From NCBI RefSeq assembly GCF_000244895.1, contig NZ_CM001441.1:1054001-1118000 (forward strand): a DNA stretch of 64,000 nt, in the 5' to 3' direction. The notes beneath the pieces were generated by a model. It was not told the DNA's origin and made no database searches. It saw only the letters and a list, made by a program, of their open reading frames with translations. Below are positions 34,565 to 43,691 of this stretch, piece by piece. The DNA is from Desulfosporosinus youngiae DSM 17734. Lineage in GTDB: Bacteria; Bacillota; Desulfitobacteriia; Desulfitobacteriales; Desulfitobacteriaceae. The first letter of the stretch is position 1. Every line of letters starts with the position of its first letter. The translations under genes and the position numbers were made by a program.

Positions 34565-34930
34565 GTGAGAGAGATTAAGTTCAGGGCGTGGATTGAGCCA
34601 AATATCGAGAAAATTCCTCCATACATGAGTAGTGAGCCCGAGTTCAACGGATATATTAACGATATTTTTTCAAGAGGTGGAGTTAAGCCGCTGGCTCCTT
34701 ACGGATCAAAAATAACTTATTTGCAATTTACCGGCCTTCGTGATAAGAACGGCAAGGAAATCTATGAGGGGGATATGTGCGACACTTACACGCGATGGGG
34801 TAAAGGGGTTGTTAGATTCGAAGGCGGAATGTTCAAGCTTAATGGAATGTCGCTTTGTACATTCATACCACGCTTAGAAGTCATTGGGAACATCTACGAA
34901 AACCCGGAATTGCTGGAGGTGACAACCTAA
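34565..34930 (+). CDS. YopX-family phage protein 1
   Basis: This 121-residue protein begins REIKFRAWI and contains YLQFTGLRDKNGKEIYEGD and VIGNIYENPELL, the defining stretches of the YopX family found in many Firmicute phages. The function of the family is not known. GTG start after GCGAGGTGAAACC. A second family member is encoded at 51275-51700. Confidence 0.85.
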   Translation: MREIKFRAWIEPNIEKIPPYMSSEPEFNGYINDIFSRGGVKPLAPYGSKITYLQFTGLRDKNGKEIYEGDMCDTYTRWGKGVVRFEGGMFKLNGMSLCTFIPRLEVIGNIYENPELLEVTT

Positions 34931-35140
34931 ATGCAAGCAAATAAAAAGGCCTGCCAGGCACGGCAATGCCCGACAGACACGTTAAAAATTACACTTAATC
35001 ATAGTATAGCACAATCTGCCGGGGATATACCAGTTAAACTCGATCCCATCGGAATAGACAGTTTCGCAGGCTCGGTCCGGTCGTTTCGGCTCTACATTAA
35101 AGCTCGGAGGATATTTATCGCTACTGGGATTATTGCGTAA
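34931..35140 (+). CDS. Possible small phage protein, 69 residues
   Basis: ATG begins one base after the YopX stop and is preceded by GGAGGTG. The product has no recognised motif and its composition is unremarkable, so it is only tentatively accepted. Confidence 0.4.
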   Translation: MQANKKACQARQCPTDTLKITLNHSIAQSAGDIPVKLDPIGIDSFAGSVRSFRLYIKARRIFIATGIIA

Positions 35141-35160
35141 ATAAGAGAGGAGAAATTAGA

Positions 35161-35733
35161 TTGAAAAAGTTTGAATTAACAAGTGAGTTTGTTGTAAATA
35201 TTTTCGGGATTAAACTTTTTAAAATCAAGGCGCTTATAAAGTTCGGTGACGTTGATGCTGGTGAACTAGGCGGTTATATCGAGAAGGAAGAAAACGTCGA
35301 TCAGTCCGGCAATGCTTGGGTGTCCGGCAATGCTCAGGTGTACGGCAATGCTTGGGTGTCCGGCGATGCTTGGGTGTACGGCGATGCTCAGGTGTCCGGC
35401 AATGCTCAGGTGTACGGCAATGCTCGGGTGTCCGGCGATGCTTGGGTGTACGGCGATGCTCGGGTGTCCGGCAATGCTCAGGTCGAAAAGTCAACCCACC
35501 TATTCCAGCTTGGAGCCCTTGGCTCACGTGATGGATTTACAACATTTTTCAGAGTTAAGGCCGGTCAAATCCACGTGGTTTGTGGTTGCTTCTATGGTGA
35601 TATCGACAAATTCGAAGAGGCTGTGCATAAAACTCACGCAGGAACCAAGCACGAGAAAGCATATATGCTGGCAATTGCGCTGGCAAAGTCGCAAATCGAA
35701 TTGGATGAGGTCACCGAAACTGCAGAGGAGTGA
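35161..35733 (+). CDS. Hexapeptide-repeat (left-handed beta-helix) phage protein
   Basis: This 190-residue protein has ten successive six-residue units of the type [S/Y]-G-[N/D]-A-[W/Q/R]-V (DNA 35305-35484), predicted to form a short left-handed beta-helix. The N-terminal part (about 1-45) and C-terminal part (after 110) are ordinary globular sequence. TTG start after GAGAGGAG. Similar repeats occur in phage-borne YdcK-like proteins; a transferase role is not supported. Confidence 0.8.
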   Translation: MKKFELTSEFVVNIFGIKLFKIKALIKFGDVDAGELGGYIEKEENVDQSGNAWVSGNAQVYGNAWVSGDAWVYGDAQVSGNAQVYGNARVSGDAWVYGDARVSGNAQVEKSTHLFQLGALGSRDGFTTFFRVKAGQIHVVCGCFYGDIDKFEEAVHKTHAGTKHEKAYMLAIALAKSQIELDEVTETAEE

Positions 35734-35739
35734 GGCCTT

Positions 35740-35976
35740 ATGCTGGTCCCAATTTGTTTATGCGGACAAGTTATCCGCTTTGAGCCTGGTCAAACGGTAA
35801 CCTTTTGTAAAACCCCTGGCTGCGGAGTCGTGCAGGAAAAGCTCAAAGACGGCTACTTAGCACGCGGAACGACTAGGAATTTGTATACCCCTATTTTCAC
35901 TAAACCAAATCACTATGAACGATACATGCGTTGGAGAAATACGCATCCCAGGCCAAAAAGGAGGAGGTGGCAATGA
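35740..35976 (+). CDS. Small zinc-binding phage protein, 78 residues
   Basis: CLCG near the start and CKTPGCG about 15 residues later suggest one zinc site. The C-terminus is basic (RPKRRRWQ). GAGGAGTGAGG lies upstream. Function unknown. Confidence 0.55.
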   Translation: MLVPICLCGQVIRFEPGQTVTFCKTPGCGVVQEKLKDGYLARGTTRNLYTPIFTKPNHYERYMRWRNTHPRPKRRRWQ

Positions 35977-36206
35977 GCATATACGAACGATTTTTAGTCC
36001 ACCTGCAGACCTGCGGAGGTTGCACCGGATTAAGAAATGTTAGTCGCTGCCGATATGCCCTAGCTTGCTCTCAGGTGGAGCGTTTGGCCCGTAAAGGAGT
36101 TGTCAAAAATTCAGAGGATTTTACTGATCTTGATTATCTTAGCATTACCAAGCCTGCAAAGCTACGAACCACAGCCCCGGGTACCGGTCCTTGTGAAACA
36201 GATTGA
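35973..36206 (+). CDS. Small cysteine-rich phage protein, 77 residues
   Basis: ATG 35973 overlaps the previous stop (ATGA) and is preceded by AAAGGAGGAGGTGG. The product carries CGGC and further Cys residues. Its last third overlaps the 3D-domain gene in another frame, as phage genes often do. Confidence 0.55.
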   Translation: MSIYERFLVHLQTCGGCTGLRNVSRCRYALACSQVERLARKGVVKNSEDFTDLDYLSITKPAKLRTTAPGTGPCETD

Positions 36207-36561
36207 CCTGGTTGAGTTAGTACCTAAACCCAGTGCGCGGGTTAAACCCAAGGTTAGCCGAAGTAAACCTCAGGTCGAGCGCTGGGTGGTAACCGTGACA
36301 GCGTACACAAAAAATGACAGAGGCATGAACGGCCGCGGTGTGACAGCATCCGGCGAACCAGTCCAGGAGGGCCGGACCATTGCGGCTCCTGAGAGTATCC
36401 CGTTTGGTACCCAGATCCATATCCCCGGGCTTGGGAATTACACGGTCACAGATCGTGGGGGAGCTATAACCGAGGATAAGCTGGACCTGTATATGGAGAG
36501 TCGGGAGGATGCTTTGCAGTTTGGAGCGCAGGAGTTCGAGGTCCTAATTAAATATCAGTAA
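36100..36561 (+). CDS. 3D-domain protein 1 (cell-wall-active, MltA-like fold)
   Basis: The product of up to 153 residues has an N-terminal hydrophobic segment (RILLILIILALPSL) and a C-terminal 3D domain. The three conserved aspartates lie in VTDRGG, EDKLDLYM and the flanking region (TVTAYTKNDRG begins the domain). 3D domains act on peptidoglycan. The annotated TTG has no spacing from its AAAGGAG, so the real start may be the ATT at 36109 or TTG at 36130. A second 3D protein lies at 49047. Confidence 0.75.
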   Translation: MSKIQRILLILIILALPSLQSYEPQPRVPVLVKQIDLVELVPKPSARVKPKVSRSKPQVERWVVTVTAYTKNDRGMNGRGVTASGEPVQEGRTIAAPESIPFGTQIHIPGLGNYTVTDRGGAITEDKLDLYMESREDALQFGAQEFEVLIKYQ

Positions 36562-36575
36562 GGAGGTAAAGCGAA

Positions 36576-36995
36576 TTGCTACAACAATTAACCAGGGAGA
36601 GGATTCAGGCACTTGTACATCATCCTGATTTTACTGGATCCGTTTCTATCGCTGACAAAAAAATTTTTCATAAGGATAGAAATGGGGCTCCCGCATTTTA
36701 TGTTGATGTGAATATCCACGGTGGACAAAATGTGTTGAACACGATTGCAGAGGCATTGCCAGATTTGACCATAACGGATATTCGGAAGTATCACGTAGAT
36801 CATAGTGATTTTTATTCCTTTGGTGATATAGCAGATGGAGTTATAGAAAGTGCAAGGGTTAGTATCTGGGCCGAATACGGGGAAGTACAAAAAGAAAAGG
36901 ACTCTGCGCCAACAGAGACCCACATGGAAATTAGTCAATCCAATTATATAACTGAAAGCGAGGTTATAGCAAATGCGCGAACAATTAATAGTTGA
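36576..36995 (+). CDS. Hypothetical phage protein, 139 residues
   Basis: TTG start after AAGGAGGTAAAGC. Soluble alpha/beta sequence (FHKDRNGAPAFYVDVNIHGG) without a motif that I recognise. It precedes the recombination cluster and overlaps the next gene by 23 bp. Confidence 0.6.
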   Translation: MLQQLTRERIQALVHHPDFTGSVSIADKKIFHKDRNGAPAFYVDVNIHGGQNVLNTIAEALPDLTITDIRKYHVDHSDFYSFGDIADGVIESARVSIWAEYGEVQKEKDSAPTETHMEISQSNYITESEVIANARTINS

Positions 36996-37299
36996 ATTAA
37001 CGGCTTTGAAACAATCCATAGTAGCTGCTAATTCTGAGGTATATCTGGCTGCTCGTGAGCTCGTGAATGCTAAGGATGAGCTTCGACTTACGGAGAATTC
37101 TCTTATAGTCGACGGTCTTATTGACGGTAAGAATGCTGAAATTAGATCAGCACAAATGTATGCAAACACAGTTGTTGACCGTCAGAACGTAGCAGACGCA
37201 GAGGATTCCCTGGAATCAGCAAAGATGACTCTCAATAACCTTCAGACGGAGTTGAGAATTACCTTGGCCCTCGTGGAACTGGTTAAGGGGGTAGCGTAA
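36973..37299 (+). CDS. Hypothetical coiled-coil phage protein, 108 residues
   Basis: Almost entirely helical with heptad-like spacing (AARELVNAKDELRLTENSL and later LESAKMTLNNLQTELRITL). It overlaps both neighbours and shares a stop/start (TAATG at 37299) with the next gene. Probably part of the recombination operon. Confidence 0.6.
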   Translation: MREQLIVELTALKQSIVAANSEVYLAARELVNAKDELRLTENSLIVDGLIDGKNAEIRSAQMYANTVVDRQNVADAEDSLESAKMTLNNLQTELRITLALVELVKGVA

Positions 37300-38345
37300 T
37301 GTCAAACCAATTAGCGGTATTTCAATTGCCAGATATCAAGCGCAACGGTGATACCTTCGGTCAATTAGAACGGGTTGAAGCCATGATAAACGTGACCAAG
37401 GATCTGTATCAGATATCACTTCCAAAGGCAGATAAACCTGCTGAGTACGGTATTATGGCACCTGGTTACGCCAAAATGAATCAAGTTGTGAATGTATCTT
37501 TCGTTGGGGTCCAGGTATTAGAAAATACACGTGATATCGTGAGCGTCATTGTTGGAGGAATTTATTACAATGCCAGCGGAGAGAGGGTACAGGAGACGGA
37601 TGTCGTAACGCTGAACTTTCCGTTGCTTCACGAGGCAATGAGATTGAAGGCTAAAGATCTTAAAGGCCATTATGTCTGGGAAAACAAGCAAAAGAAATGG
37701 GTTAATTATCAGGAGTGTTCAACTGAGATTATCTATCAAGATGGAAAGCCTGTATTTACTCTCAAGCTTGACCCTGAGATTGAAATGAATATCTACCAAA
37801 AGATTCTCCACCTGAGGGAAATGGGAGTAAAAAAAGCGATAACAGTTGCTAAGAATCGGATTATTAAGCGGGCAACAGGTGTATTTAAAGTTGAACTACC
37901 ATGGGAAATGCATATAGTCACTAAGGATGACTATGGAACTAAGGCTGTTCTCAAGGAAGAGGTCCATATTCCTGTAGTCGGATATCGTTCACCAGCGACA
38001 AATTCCCAAGTCGAAGCAGCTATAAAACAATTGTTTGGCGGAAAGCAAGGGGCAAAAGACATAACACCAGTCATGGACCAGGACGTTCAAGAAGATATTC
38101 TTCATGAAGTTAATACAGATATCCATGTGGACCCTGATCTTGATGAAATGTTACACGTTGAAGATCAAGTTGAGGATACAGAACAAGAATCAAAAATTAG
38201 TTGCGAGGGCGATGATTGCGGAAGGGTAATCGAATCTACTGAGAAGTTCACAGATGAAGCAATTGCAAGTTTTTCAAAACGGAAATATAACAAAGTCCTT
38301 TGTCTAGAGTGTCAGAAAAAAGCAACAAAGAAGGGGGCCAAGTAA
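37299..38345 (+). CDS. Putative phage recombination-associated protein with C-terminal zinc finger, 348 residues
   Basis: The protein precedes SbcD/SbcC directly. Near residue 180 it has KKAITVAKNRIIKRATGV, which resembles the A-xx-R-A-xx-R-ATG signature in several phage DNA-annealing/ssDNA-binding families. The C-terminus carries CEGDDC...CLEC, a zinc site. By position it may be a single-strand annealing or DNA-binding partner of the SbcCD nuclease; I am not sure of the family. Confidence 0.5.
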   Translation: MSNQLAVFQLPDIKRNGDTFGQLERVEAMINVTKDLYQISLPKADKPAEYGIMAPGYAKMNQVVNVSFVGVQVLENTRDIVSVIVGGIYYNASGERVQETDVVTLNFPLLHEAMRLKAKDLKGHYVWENKQKKWVNYQECSTEIIYQDGKPVFTLKLDPEIEMNIYQKILHLREMGVKKAITVAKNRIIKRATGVFKVELPWEMHIVTKDDYGTKAVLKEEVHIPVVGYRSPATNSQVEAAIKQLFGGKQGAKDITPVMDQDVQEDILHEVNTDIHVDPDLDEMLHVEDQVEDTEQESKISCEGDDCGRVIESTEKFTDEAIASFSKRKYNKVLCLECQKKATKKGAK

Positions 38346-39500
38346 ATGAAACTCTTACACTGCGGTGACATACACCTTGGTTCAGGCCTCCAGTATGGTA
38401 AAGACGATGAAAGCGGGATGAATTCCCGACTGAGAGATTGGCTTGAGACTATGGTTAAGATTAAAAATATAGCAGTCGAACAAGATGTTGATGCTGTAGT
38501 ATTCGCTGGTGATGCTTTCAAGGACCGTAAGCCAACCCCACAATTATTAAGCTATTTCATTAGTTGGCTAAAAAGCTTTAATCCAATTCCAGTGGTTATG
38601 ATTGTTGGGAATCATGATCTAAATGGTGATGGAAGCATAGGACCAGTTGACCTAATAGGGTCCCTTGGAATTGCCTATACAAGTAATAAACCTGAGATTC
38701 TAAAGGTCCCAACCAAGTCGGGGATACTCCAGGTAGTCACGATGCCAACGTTCTCAAAATCTACTTTCCTTCAACAAGACGAATTTAAAGATACTCCAAT
38801 TGATGAACTTAACTCCATCATGGCCGATAAAGCAGGACAGATCATTCGCTATCTGGCTGATCAACTCGATCCAAAACTTCACTCGATTTTAACTCTCCAC
38901 GGTACGGTATCAGGATCCATAAATGGCAGTGAGCGTTCTATGATGATGGCTCAGGAACCTATCTTTGCACTCCATGATGTAGCCCTTCCACAGTTTGATT
39001 ACGTGGCCCTGGCGCACGTGCATAGACACCAGGTTATCTACACCCCACCAGATCAACCTCCAGTCGCATATTCGGGGTCAATTGAGCGGGTAGACTTTGG
39101 TGAAATGGAACCAAAGGGCGTAATTATAGCAGATCTAGAATTATACAGCCTGGAATTTGTCGACCTGAACACACGTCCATTTGTTCAAATCAACTTGACC
39201 CCGGATGATATTCCAGACGTGACTGGAGCTGTAGTCAAGGTCACAATCAAAACTGATGTCGATACTGCTAAATCAATAAGCGCAGCTCAAATCACAAAAC
39301 AGCTTTATGCTGCGGGTGCCAGTTTCGTGGCCGGAGTGCAAATCGAAGTCGAGCGAGAGACCCGAGCAAGAGATGCCGAAATGACTGAGCACGTGTCTAT
39401 CCCAGAGGCTATAGGGAGGTATTTTGAGCAACAACCGGACCTTAAGTCTCGAAAAGAACGACTGATGACGAAGGTTGGAGAACTGGAGGTAGTAGCATGA
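38346..39500 (+). CDS. sbcD: SbcD/Mre11-type phage nuclease subunit
   Basis: This 384-residue metallophosphoesterase has the motifs GDIHLG, FAGDAFKD, VGNHD, LTLHG and LAHVHRHQ, the Mn-binding set of Mre11. With SbcC it forms an ATP-dependent nuclease that opens hairpins and processes ends. The start immediately follows the previous stop, and its own stop overlaps sbcC by ATGA. The gene corresponds to gp47 of T4-type phages. Confidence 0.93.
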   Translation: MKLLHCGDIHLGSGLQYGKDDESGMNSRLRDWLETMVKIKNIAVEQDVDAVVFAGDAFKDRKPTPQLLSYFISWLKSFNPIPVVMIVGNHDLNGDGSIGPVDLIGSLGIAYTSNKPEILKVPTKSGILQVVTMPTFSKSTFLQQDEFKDTPIDELNSIMADKAGQIIRYLADQLDPKLHSILTLHGTVSGSINGSERSMMMAQEPIFALHDVALPQFDYVALAHVHRHQVIYTPPDQPPVAYSGSIERVDFGEMEPKGVIIADLELYSLEFVDLNTRPFVQINLTPDDIPDVTGAVVKVTIKTDVDTAKSISAAQITKQLYAAGASFVAGVQIEVERETRARDAEMTEHVSIPEAIGRYFEQQPDLKSRKERLMTKVGELEVVA

Positions 39501-41803
39501 GACCATTATCAATGGATCTAAGTAACTTCAGGTCCTACTTAAGTGAATCAATTGAGCTTACAGCTTTAAAAGTTGCCCTAATTAACGGGCGGAACGGAAA
39601 CGGAAAATCAACGTTGATTGATGCGATAACATTTCCATTATTCGGTCGCGGATCGGCAGACAAGATAGACGATTATGTAACTCTTGGAAAGACCGATATG
39701 TCAGCAGCATTGAGTTTTGAACTCGGAGGAAATACGTACCGTGTTATCCGAAACAGGACCACGAATGGACGTGGTAAATCCAGTCTGGAGCTTCAACAGC
39801 TTATTAATGGCGAATGGGAAAGTAAATCTGGAGCGACAGCTCCCGAGACGGAAGAGCGCATCCGGAAGTTGCTTCGGATGGATTATGAGGGATTTATAGC
39901 TTCAGCCTTTGTCGTTCAAGGTGAAGCAGATAAGTTTTCCAAGCAGAAACCGGCTGAGCGGAAGGCAACATTAGCAAACATTCTTGGATTGGATGCTTAT
40001 TCAGAATATGAGTCCCAGGCGAAAGAAAAAGCGAAGGGGACCGAAGTAGACCTGAAAGTCGTTAGAAATCAAGTTCAGGAATTAGAGACCAGAACTGCAA
40101 ATAAACCAACTTTAGAGGCACAACTTGTCACTGTAGAAGCTGAAATAGTAAGCATTGAAGACCAGTTAAAAGAAAAGGAGACTGCTCTAAACCAACTCAT
40201 AGAGAAGAGAGCTAACCTTCAGGCTGCAGAGATCAGAATCATGGATATCAACACTCAAATAGCTGGAATTCAAAAGGAGATTAACGACTTAAATAATCAG
40301 ATTCCGTTACTTGAGAGAAAAACATCAGACGCAAATAAGCTAAAGGACCAGATTCCATCGCTTGAAAAGAGAATCTCTGATACCGAAAAACTCACAGCTA
40401 ATAAAGACAAAATTATATCATCTGCCAATGAAGCTAAGGTAGTCAGAGGTCAAATATCAGAACAGGATGAAACAGCTGCTGCAAATTCAGAATTAGAGCT
40501 TGAGAGAAGTAAAATCCAGACTGAAGTTACAAAGATCGATGGATTAATTTATCAGGGAAAGTCCAAACTCGAAGCAAATATCCAGAACTTCAAGATTCAG
40601 ATCAAGAACGCGAAACAACAAGCAAAGCCGCTTGAAGGCCTTGAATGTCAAAACCCTACTTGTCAACTTATTAAAGGAGCAGTGGAAGCCAGAGATAAGA
40701 TTCCTGGGTTAAATAAACAGCTCGAAGAGGAGACCATAAAACTCGATACCGGTAATTATGCCGATGAACTGAAGCAACAAAAAGAAGCTTTGAAATCAAA
40801 ACTTATGGAAATTGATATTCAGATTGAGATTCTCGAATATGACCAAAAATCACATCAAGATCTCAAGATTAAATTAGTCGACCTCGAACGTTATGAGCGC
40901 CTAGCTCCTGCCTTGGAAAATGCAGAGGAATCCAAACGGTTAGCACAAGATCAAATTGATCAAATCCACACAACAATTAAGGAAAAACAAGATGATATTA
41001 CTGAGCAAATAAATCAGATCAATATTTTAATTAAAGCAAAGCAAGATGCCATAACCGGTTTTGAATTAGACAAAATGTCACTTGAAGATGATGCGAAAGA
41101 ATCCGTGGAAGTATCCCTTAACATAACAACTCTTGAATCCCAAATACGTATTCTCAGGGAGAAATTGGGCAACCAGCAAGCTGCTCGAGGTGCTATCAGA
41201 AAGTCAATCGATGAGCTCACTGAACTCGATGTCAAACTTATTGATTCAAGAACAAAATTAGACTCGTTAGCGGCTGATCTTACGGATTGGAATGATATTG
41301 CAAGAGCATGTGGCAAGAACGGAATACAGGCTGTGATTATTGAAAACTCCATTCCGGAAATTGAGCGAGAGGCAAATAATCTTCTGGCCAGGATGTCATC
41401 AGGAAGGTTCTCCCTAGAACTCTTAACTCAAAAGCCAAGTAAAACAGCTAAGGTCACGGAAACACTTGATATCAAAATCTCTGACTCAGGATTAGGAGTT
41501 AGGCCATACGAAACATATTCTGGGGCAGAAAAAATGATGATTGATCTGGCTATCAGGATCTCTTTAAGCAAGCTTTTAACCCGTAGGGCAGGTGCAACTA
41601 TACGGACACTGGTTCTTGATGAAACGAGTTCGGCATTGGATGCACAGAACCGGAGTCAGTTCCTTCAGATCGTGAATACCCTCAGAGAGGACTTTGATTT
41701 AATTTTAGTTATCAGTCATCAAGAGGATGTCCAGGATGCTTTTGATCAAAGAATAGAGGTTTACCGGACGGATGAAGGATCGAAGGCAAGGGTGATAGCA
41801 TGA
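39497..41803 (+). CDS. sbcC: SbcC/Rad50-type phage ATPase subunit
   Basis: This 768-residue SMC-like protein has Walker A NGRNGNGKST near residue 30 and long coiled-coil arms. A hook in the middle reads CQNPTC (C384 and C389), then signature YSGAEKMM and Walker B LVLDETSSALD. The hook has four residues between the cysteines where Rad50/SbcC normally has two (CxxC). The protein is shorter than bacterial SbcC (about 1,050), as is usual for phage gp46 relatives. Confidence 0.92.
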   Translation: MRPLSMDLSNFRSYLSESIELTALKVALINGRNGNGKSTLIDAITFPLFGRGSADKIDDYVTLGKTDMSAALSFELGGNTYRVIRNRTTNGRGKSSLELQQLINGEWESKSGATAPETEERIRKLLRMDYEGFIASAFVVQGEADKFSKQKPAERKATLANILGLDAYSEYESQAKEKAKGTEVDLKVVRNQVQELETRTANKPTLEAQLVTVEAEIVSIEDQLKEKETALNQLIEKRANLQAAEIRIMDINTQIAGIQKEINDLNNQIPLLERKTSDANKLKDQIPSLEKRISDTEKLTANKDKIISSANEAKVVRGQISEQDETAAANSELELERSKIQTEVTKIDGLIYQGKSKLEANIQNFKIQIKNAKQQAKPLEGLECQNPTCQLIKGAVEARDKIPGLNKQLEEETIKLDTGNYADELKQQKEALKSKLMEIDIQIEILEYDQKSHQDLKIKLVDLERYERLAPALENAEESKRLAQDQIDQIHTTIKEKQDDITEQINQINILIKAKQDAITGFELDKMSLEDDAKESVEVSLNITTLESQIRILREKLGNQQAARGAIRKSIDELTELDVKLIDSRTKLDSLAADLTDWNDIARACGKNGIQAVIIENSIPEIEREANNLLARMSSGRFSLELLTQKPSKTAKVTETLDIKISDSGLGVRPYETYSGAEKMMIDLAIRISLSKLLTRRAGATIRTLVLDETSSALDAQNRSQFLQIVNTLREDFDLILVISHQEDVQDAFDQRIEVYRTDEGSKARVIA

Positions 41804-42006
41804 AACAGCTAAAGCCGGGTGACTTCGTAAAAACCCCTTTAGGGAAAGGATTCGTAAAGAAACGTTATGGAGGAGTATATCTAGTCCAGCACGGCGGCTG
41901 TAGATTTGCTTTCAGAGCAGATGAGATAACTGTGCTACAAACGAGAGAGGACCGAGCACAAAACGGTCCTCACAAACCCCATAAGCTAAAAGTGTCACAA
42001 AGTTGA
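41800..42006 (+). CDS. Small beta-rich phage protein, 68 residues
   Basis: Overlaps sbcC by ATGA. The first 50 residues (LKPGDFVKTPLGKGFVKKRY, then YLVQHGG) look like a small SH3/KOW-type barrel, which often binds nucleic acid. Not further recognised. Confidence 0.55.
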   Translation: MKQLKPGDFVKTPLGKGFVKKRYGGVYLVQHGGCRFAFRADEITVLQTREDRAQNGPHKPHKLKVSQS

Positions 42007-42107
42007 CCATATAGTTTTTACCCTTTTTAGCCTTAAATATAGGCAATCTTTACACTTTATGCGAGTTATTTAGGTTTAATGACAAGTTTGAGGAGGTTTA
42101 TTTAAAA

Positions 42108-42314
42108 ATGGCTGAGATAAATGACCCCATAAAATGTGCTTACTGCGGTAAAGAGAAACAACCCGGGGAAATGATGGAGGCAACAATTTTCACCCGCGAA
42201 CGCAAGTGGAATAAGCGGAAACGTAAGAACGAGTCTTATGTTACCAAGCAGAAAAAATGGTACTGCAAGGGGACAAACTGCCACATTAACGATCAGATGG
42301 CCCATGATGGTTAA
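42108..42314 (+). CDS. Small zinc-finger phage protein, 68 residues
   Basis: CAYCGKEKQPGEMM at the start and WYCKGTNCH at the end give a CxxC...CxxxxC zinc site. GAGGAGG lies upstream. The next gene starts 2 bp after its stop. Confidence 0.6.
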   Translation: MAEINDPIKCAYCGKEKQPGEMMEATIFTRERKWNKRKRKNESYVTKQKKWYCKGTNCHINDQMAHDG

Positions 42315-42316
42315 AT

Positions 42317-43564
42317 ATGGGCAAGAAAAGACAAAGCAAATATAAATACTCCCAACTCCAAAAAATGTGGGAGCTACCTCTTGAATTTAAACTCAATGTC
42401 GCAAGAAAAATAATTCGTGACACATTCAAGCAGGGCAAAAAAATAGCTCTTGCTTTCAGCGGAGGAAAAGACTCAACCGCTTTATGGCATTTAATCCGCG
42501 AAACTTGTCCGGAGCAAGCCAAAGACATGGTTGTAATTTTCGGCAATACCGGTGTTGAGTATCCAGAGAGCCTATCATTTGCTCGGAAGCTCGGTAAGGA
42601 GTGGGGCGGCGAGAACTTTCACGAAACAAAGCTTGATCGGCTGAAGATCCCACGGCTGAAATATGAAGCCCAAAAAGAAGTCTGGTCGCTGATCGAGGAA
42701 AGCGGCGAAGTCAGCAAATACCTGAATAAGAAAGGCCGTTTGCTTTCGACTGATAAGCTGAATGAAGCTGTAACGCCTGAGATGTGGGAAGATTTTCGTC
42801 GCAGGAAACTCGTTTGGGAAGCCGGGACGCTGGTCAGCTTTTGGTTCATCGCGGAGCAGTATGGGTTCCCGATTCTCGGTAAAGATGCTACTAAACTTGA
42901 TGCGCCCCGGATCAACATTAACGTATTTCTAAAGTACAGTTCGGAACAGTCGAAGGGGAACGAAAAGTATTACGGGATTCTCAGAAAATTCCCCGACTTG
43001 CGCATCTCTCATTCATGCTGTGTTTTTATCAAAGAACGGCCTTCGCAAAAACTTCAAAAGAAACTCGGCTGCGATACGCTTTTCAGGGGGCTTTTAGCAA
43101 GCGAATCGCGCCGCCGGACATTCACCTTTCTCGACTATGGATTTCTTTACAGGACAGCTGACGGCTATCTATATTCTAACCCTCTGTCAATTCTCACTGA
43201 TGAGGATATCTGGGAGTACATTCGGTCCAGAAATTGCCCATATGCACCTCTGTATGACCTGACGGATGCTGACGGTAATAAACTCTTCGAGCGCAACGGC
43301 TGCTATACCTGCGGGACTGGCCTGGCGTATGAAGGAAATAATCTAGAAATCCTACGTAAGCACTACCCCAACAAATGGCAGGCACTTATGAGGTATGGCA
43401 TGGCAAAGGAAATTAAGACATTCGCCTGTGCGATCAGTGATGACATAAAGCTGAACGCTCTAGAGCATGACTGGTTGCTTGATATGCGGCCCTGCGCATT
43501 CGATAGGCTGACGCCGAAGAAAAACCTTCTCGAAGACCTGCAGTATGGGACATTGTTGTTTTAA
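42317..43564 (+). CDS. PAPS-reductase-family (PP-loop) phage protein
   Basis: This 415-residue protein has the PP-loop SGGKDSTALWHLI that binds and adenylates with ATP, and cysteine groups CCVFIKERPSQK and CYTCGTGL in the C-terminal half. It belongs to the N-type ATP pyrophosphatase/PAPS reductase class, which includes DndC-like sulfur-transfer enzymes. In a phage this may serve nucleic acid or nucleotide modification; there is no dnd partner next to it. Function remains open. Confidence 0.8.
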   Translation: MGKKRQSKYKYSQLQKMWELPLEFKLNVARKIIRDTFKQGKKIALAFSGGKDSTALWHLIRETCPEQAKDMVVIFGNTGVEYPESLSFARKLGKEWGGENFHETKLDRLKIPRLKYEAQKEVWSLIEESGEVSKYLNKKGRLLSTDKLNEAVTPEMWEDFRRRKLVWEAGTLVSFWFIAEQYGFPILGKDATKLDAPRININVFLKYSSEQSKGNEKYYGILRKFPDLRISHSCCVFIKERPSQKLQKKLGCDTLFRGLLASESRRRTFTFLDYGFLYRTADGYLYSNPLSILTDEDIWEYIRSRNCPYAPLYDLTDADGNKLFERNGCYTCGTGLAYEGNNLEILRKHYPNKWQALMRYGMAKEIKTFACAISDDIKLNALEHDWLLDMRPCAFDRLTPKKNLLEDLQYGTLLF

Positions 43565-43672
43565 AGCATAAAGCTTGGACAAGAAGTCTCTCCAGAGGAA
43601 ATCCACCCAGCTCTCAAGCCCCATCAAAGAGACGCGGTAATTTGGGCCGTTGAGATAGTTTCAAAATCATAG
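43565..43672 (+). pseudogene. Remnant of an SNF2-like phage helicase N-terminus
   Basis: The frame directly after the previous stop reads IKLGQEVSPEEIHPALKPHQ and then RDAVIWAVEIVSKS before TAG. The PHQRD(A/I)V-x-WAV stretch is the start of the phage SNF2/DEAD helicase that often stands at this place in related prophages. The downstream helicase motifs are missing, so I read this as a deletion scar. Confidence 0.45.
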
Positions 43673-43691
43673 AAGAGTGGAGGTAAATTAA

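Noticed and set aside
35305-35484. CRISPR-like direct repeats
   Set aside because: The repeats are contiguous 18-bp coding units without spacers, inside an open gene. No CRISPR array is visible in the window.
35234-35527. Minus-strand frame with HRRTPEHCRTPEH-type repeats
   Set aside because: It is the complement of the hexapeptide-repeat gene; it has no ribosome site and its repeats arise from the 18-bp unit.
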